A DNA stretch of 22,794 nucleotides from a virus: the IMG/VR virus record IMGVR_UViG_3300043399_000004, positions 1-22,794 of that record. One strand, written 5' to 3'. This document shows, piece after piece, positions 22,774 through 22,794 of the stretch. Numbering within the stretch: position 1 is the stretch's first letter; each line of letters opens with the position of its first letter. The translations under genes were made by a program, and so were the position numbers. The notes beneath the pieces were generated by a model. It was given only the letters and a program-made list of their open reading frames with translations, searched no databases and had not been told where the DNA came from.

Positions 22774-22794
22774 ATTACAACGCGCTAAATTGCC

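Noticed and set aside
1-22794. tRNA genes, CRISPR arrays, insertion sequences, attachment sites and diversity-generating retroelement
   Set aside because: No cloverleaf, regular repeat-spacer pattern, transposase, integrase, reverse transcriptase or TR/VR-like pair was seen; coding sequence covers nearly the whole window.

Overview
The window is the late structural (morphogenesis) region of a tailed bacteriophage or prophage. Every credible gene lies on the minus strand, so the transcript runs from the right edge to the left. The HK97-type head genes, a 639-residue tape measure, a lambda-like G/G-T frameshift pair and a lambda J-like tail tip protein indicate a siphovirus with a long non-contractile tail. 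The J-type tip and fibre style suggest a Gram-negative host, but nothing here identifies it. No integrase, lysis, replication, tRNA or host gene is visible, so temperate or lytic lifestyle cannot be decided.

Layout in transcription order. DNA packaging and head (22735 down to about 15174): small terminase, large terminase, portal, a 71-codon unknown ORF, HK97-type prohead protease, a major capsid protein with an N-terminal coiled-coil delta-like region, a second shorter HK97-fold capsid paralogue without that region, and a head-tail adaptor. Neck and tail tube (15174 to 12237): head-closure protein, tail-terminator-like protein, tail tube, a 77-codon unknown, an HK97 gp10-like protein in an unusual place after the tube, and the tail assembly chaperones G and G-T. 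Tail and tip (12234 to 4474): tape measure, two tip-hub candidates, a GNAT-type acetyltransferase, and a 1367-residue J-like protein. Fibre cassette (4401 to 1): a 160-residue and an 81-residue structural unknown, a 365-residue fibre, and a larger fibre of more than 840 residues with a glycine-rich C-terminal domain that runs off the left edge.

Genes are packed tightly. Many junctions are ATGA or TAATG overlaps, or have the Shine-Dalgarno sequence fused to the preceding stop codon. There is no gene-free stretch over 300 bases; the longest gap is 72 bases. Two strong GC-rich hairpins sit between genes, after the main capsid gene and after the tail tube gene, and probably tune the dosage of abundant structural proteins.

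The most interesting points are: a textbook -1 frameshift signal (GGGAAAA followed by a two-tier 8+8 bp stem) joining the tail chaperone ORFs; tandem divergent major capsid paralogues, the second resembling a capsid subunit without its delta domain; a GNAT enzyme in the tail-tip cluster with no visible NlpC/P60 peptidase; and two fibre genes sharing an anchor and an internal module. This is mainly a well-organised phage structural operon. No defence or other non-phage system was seen.
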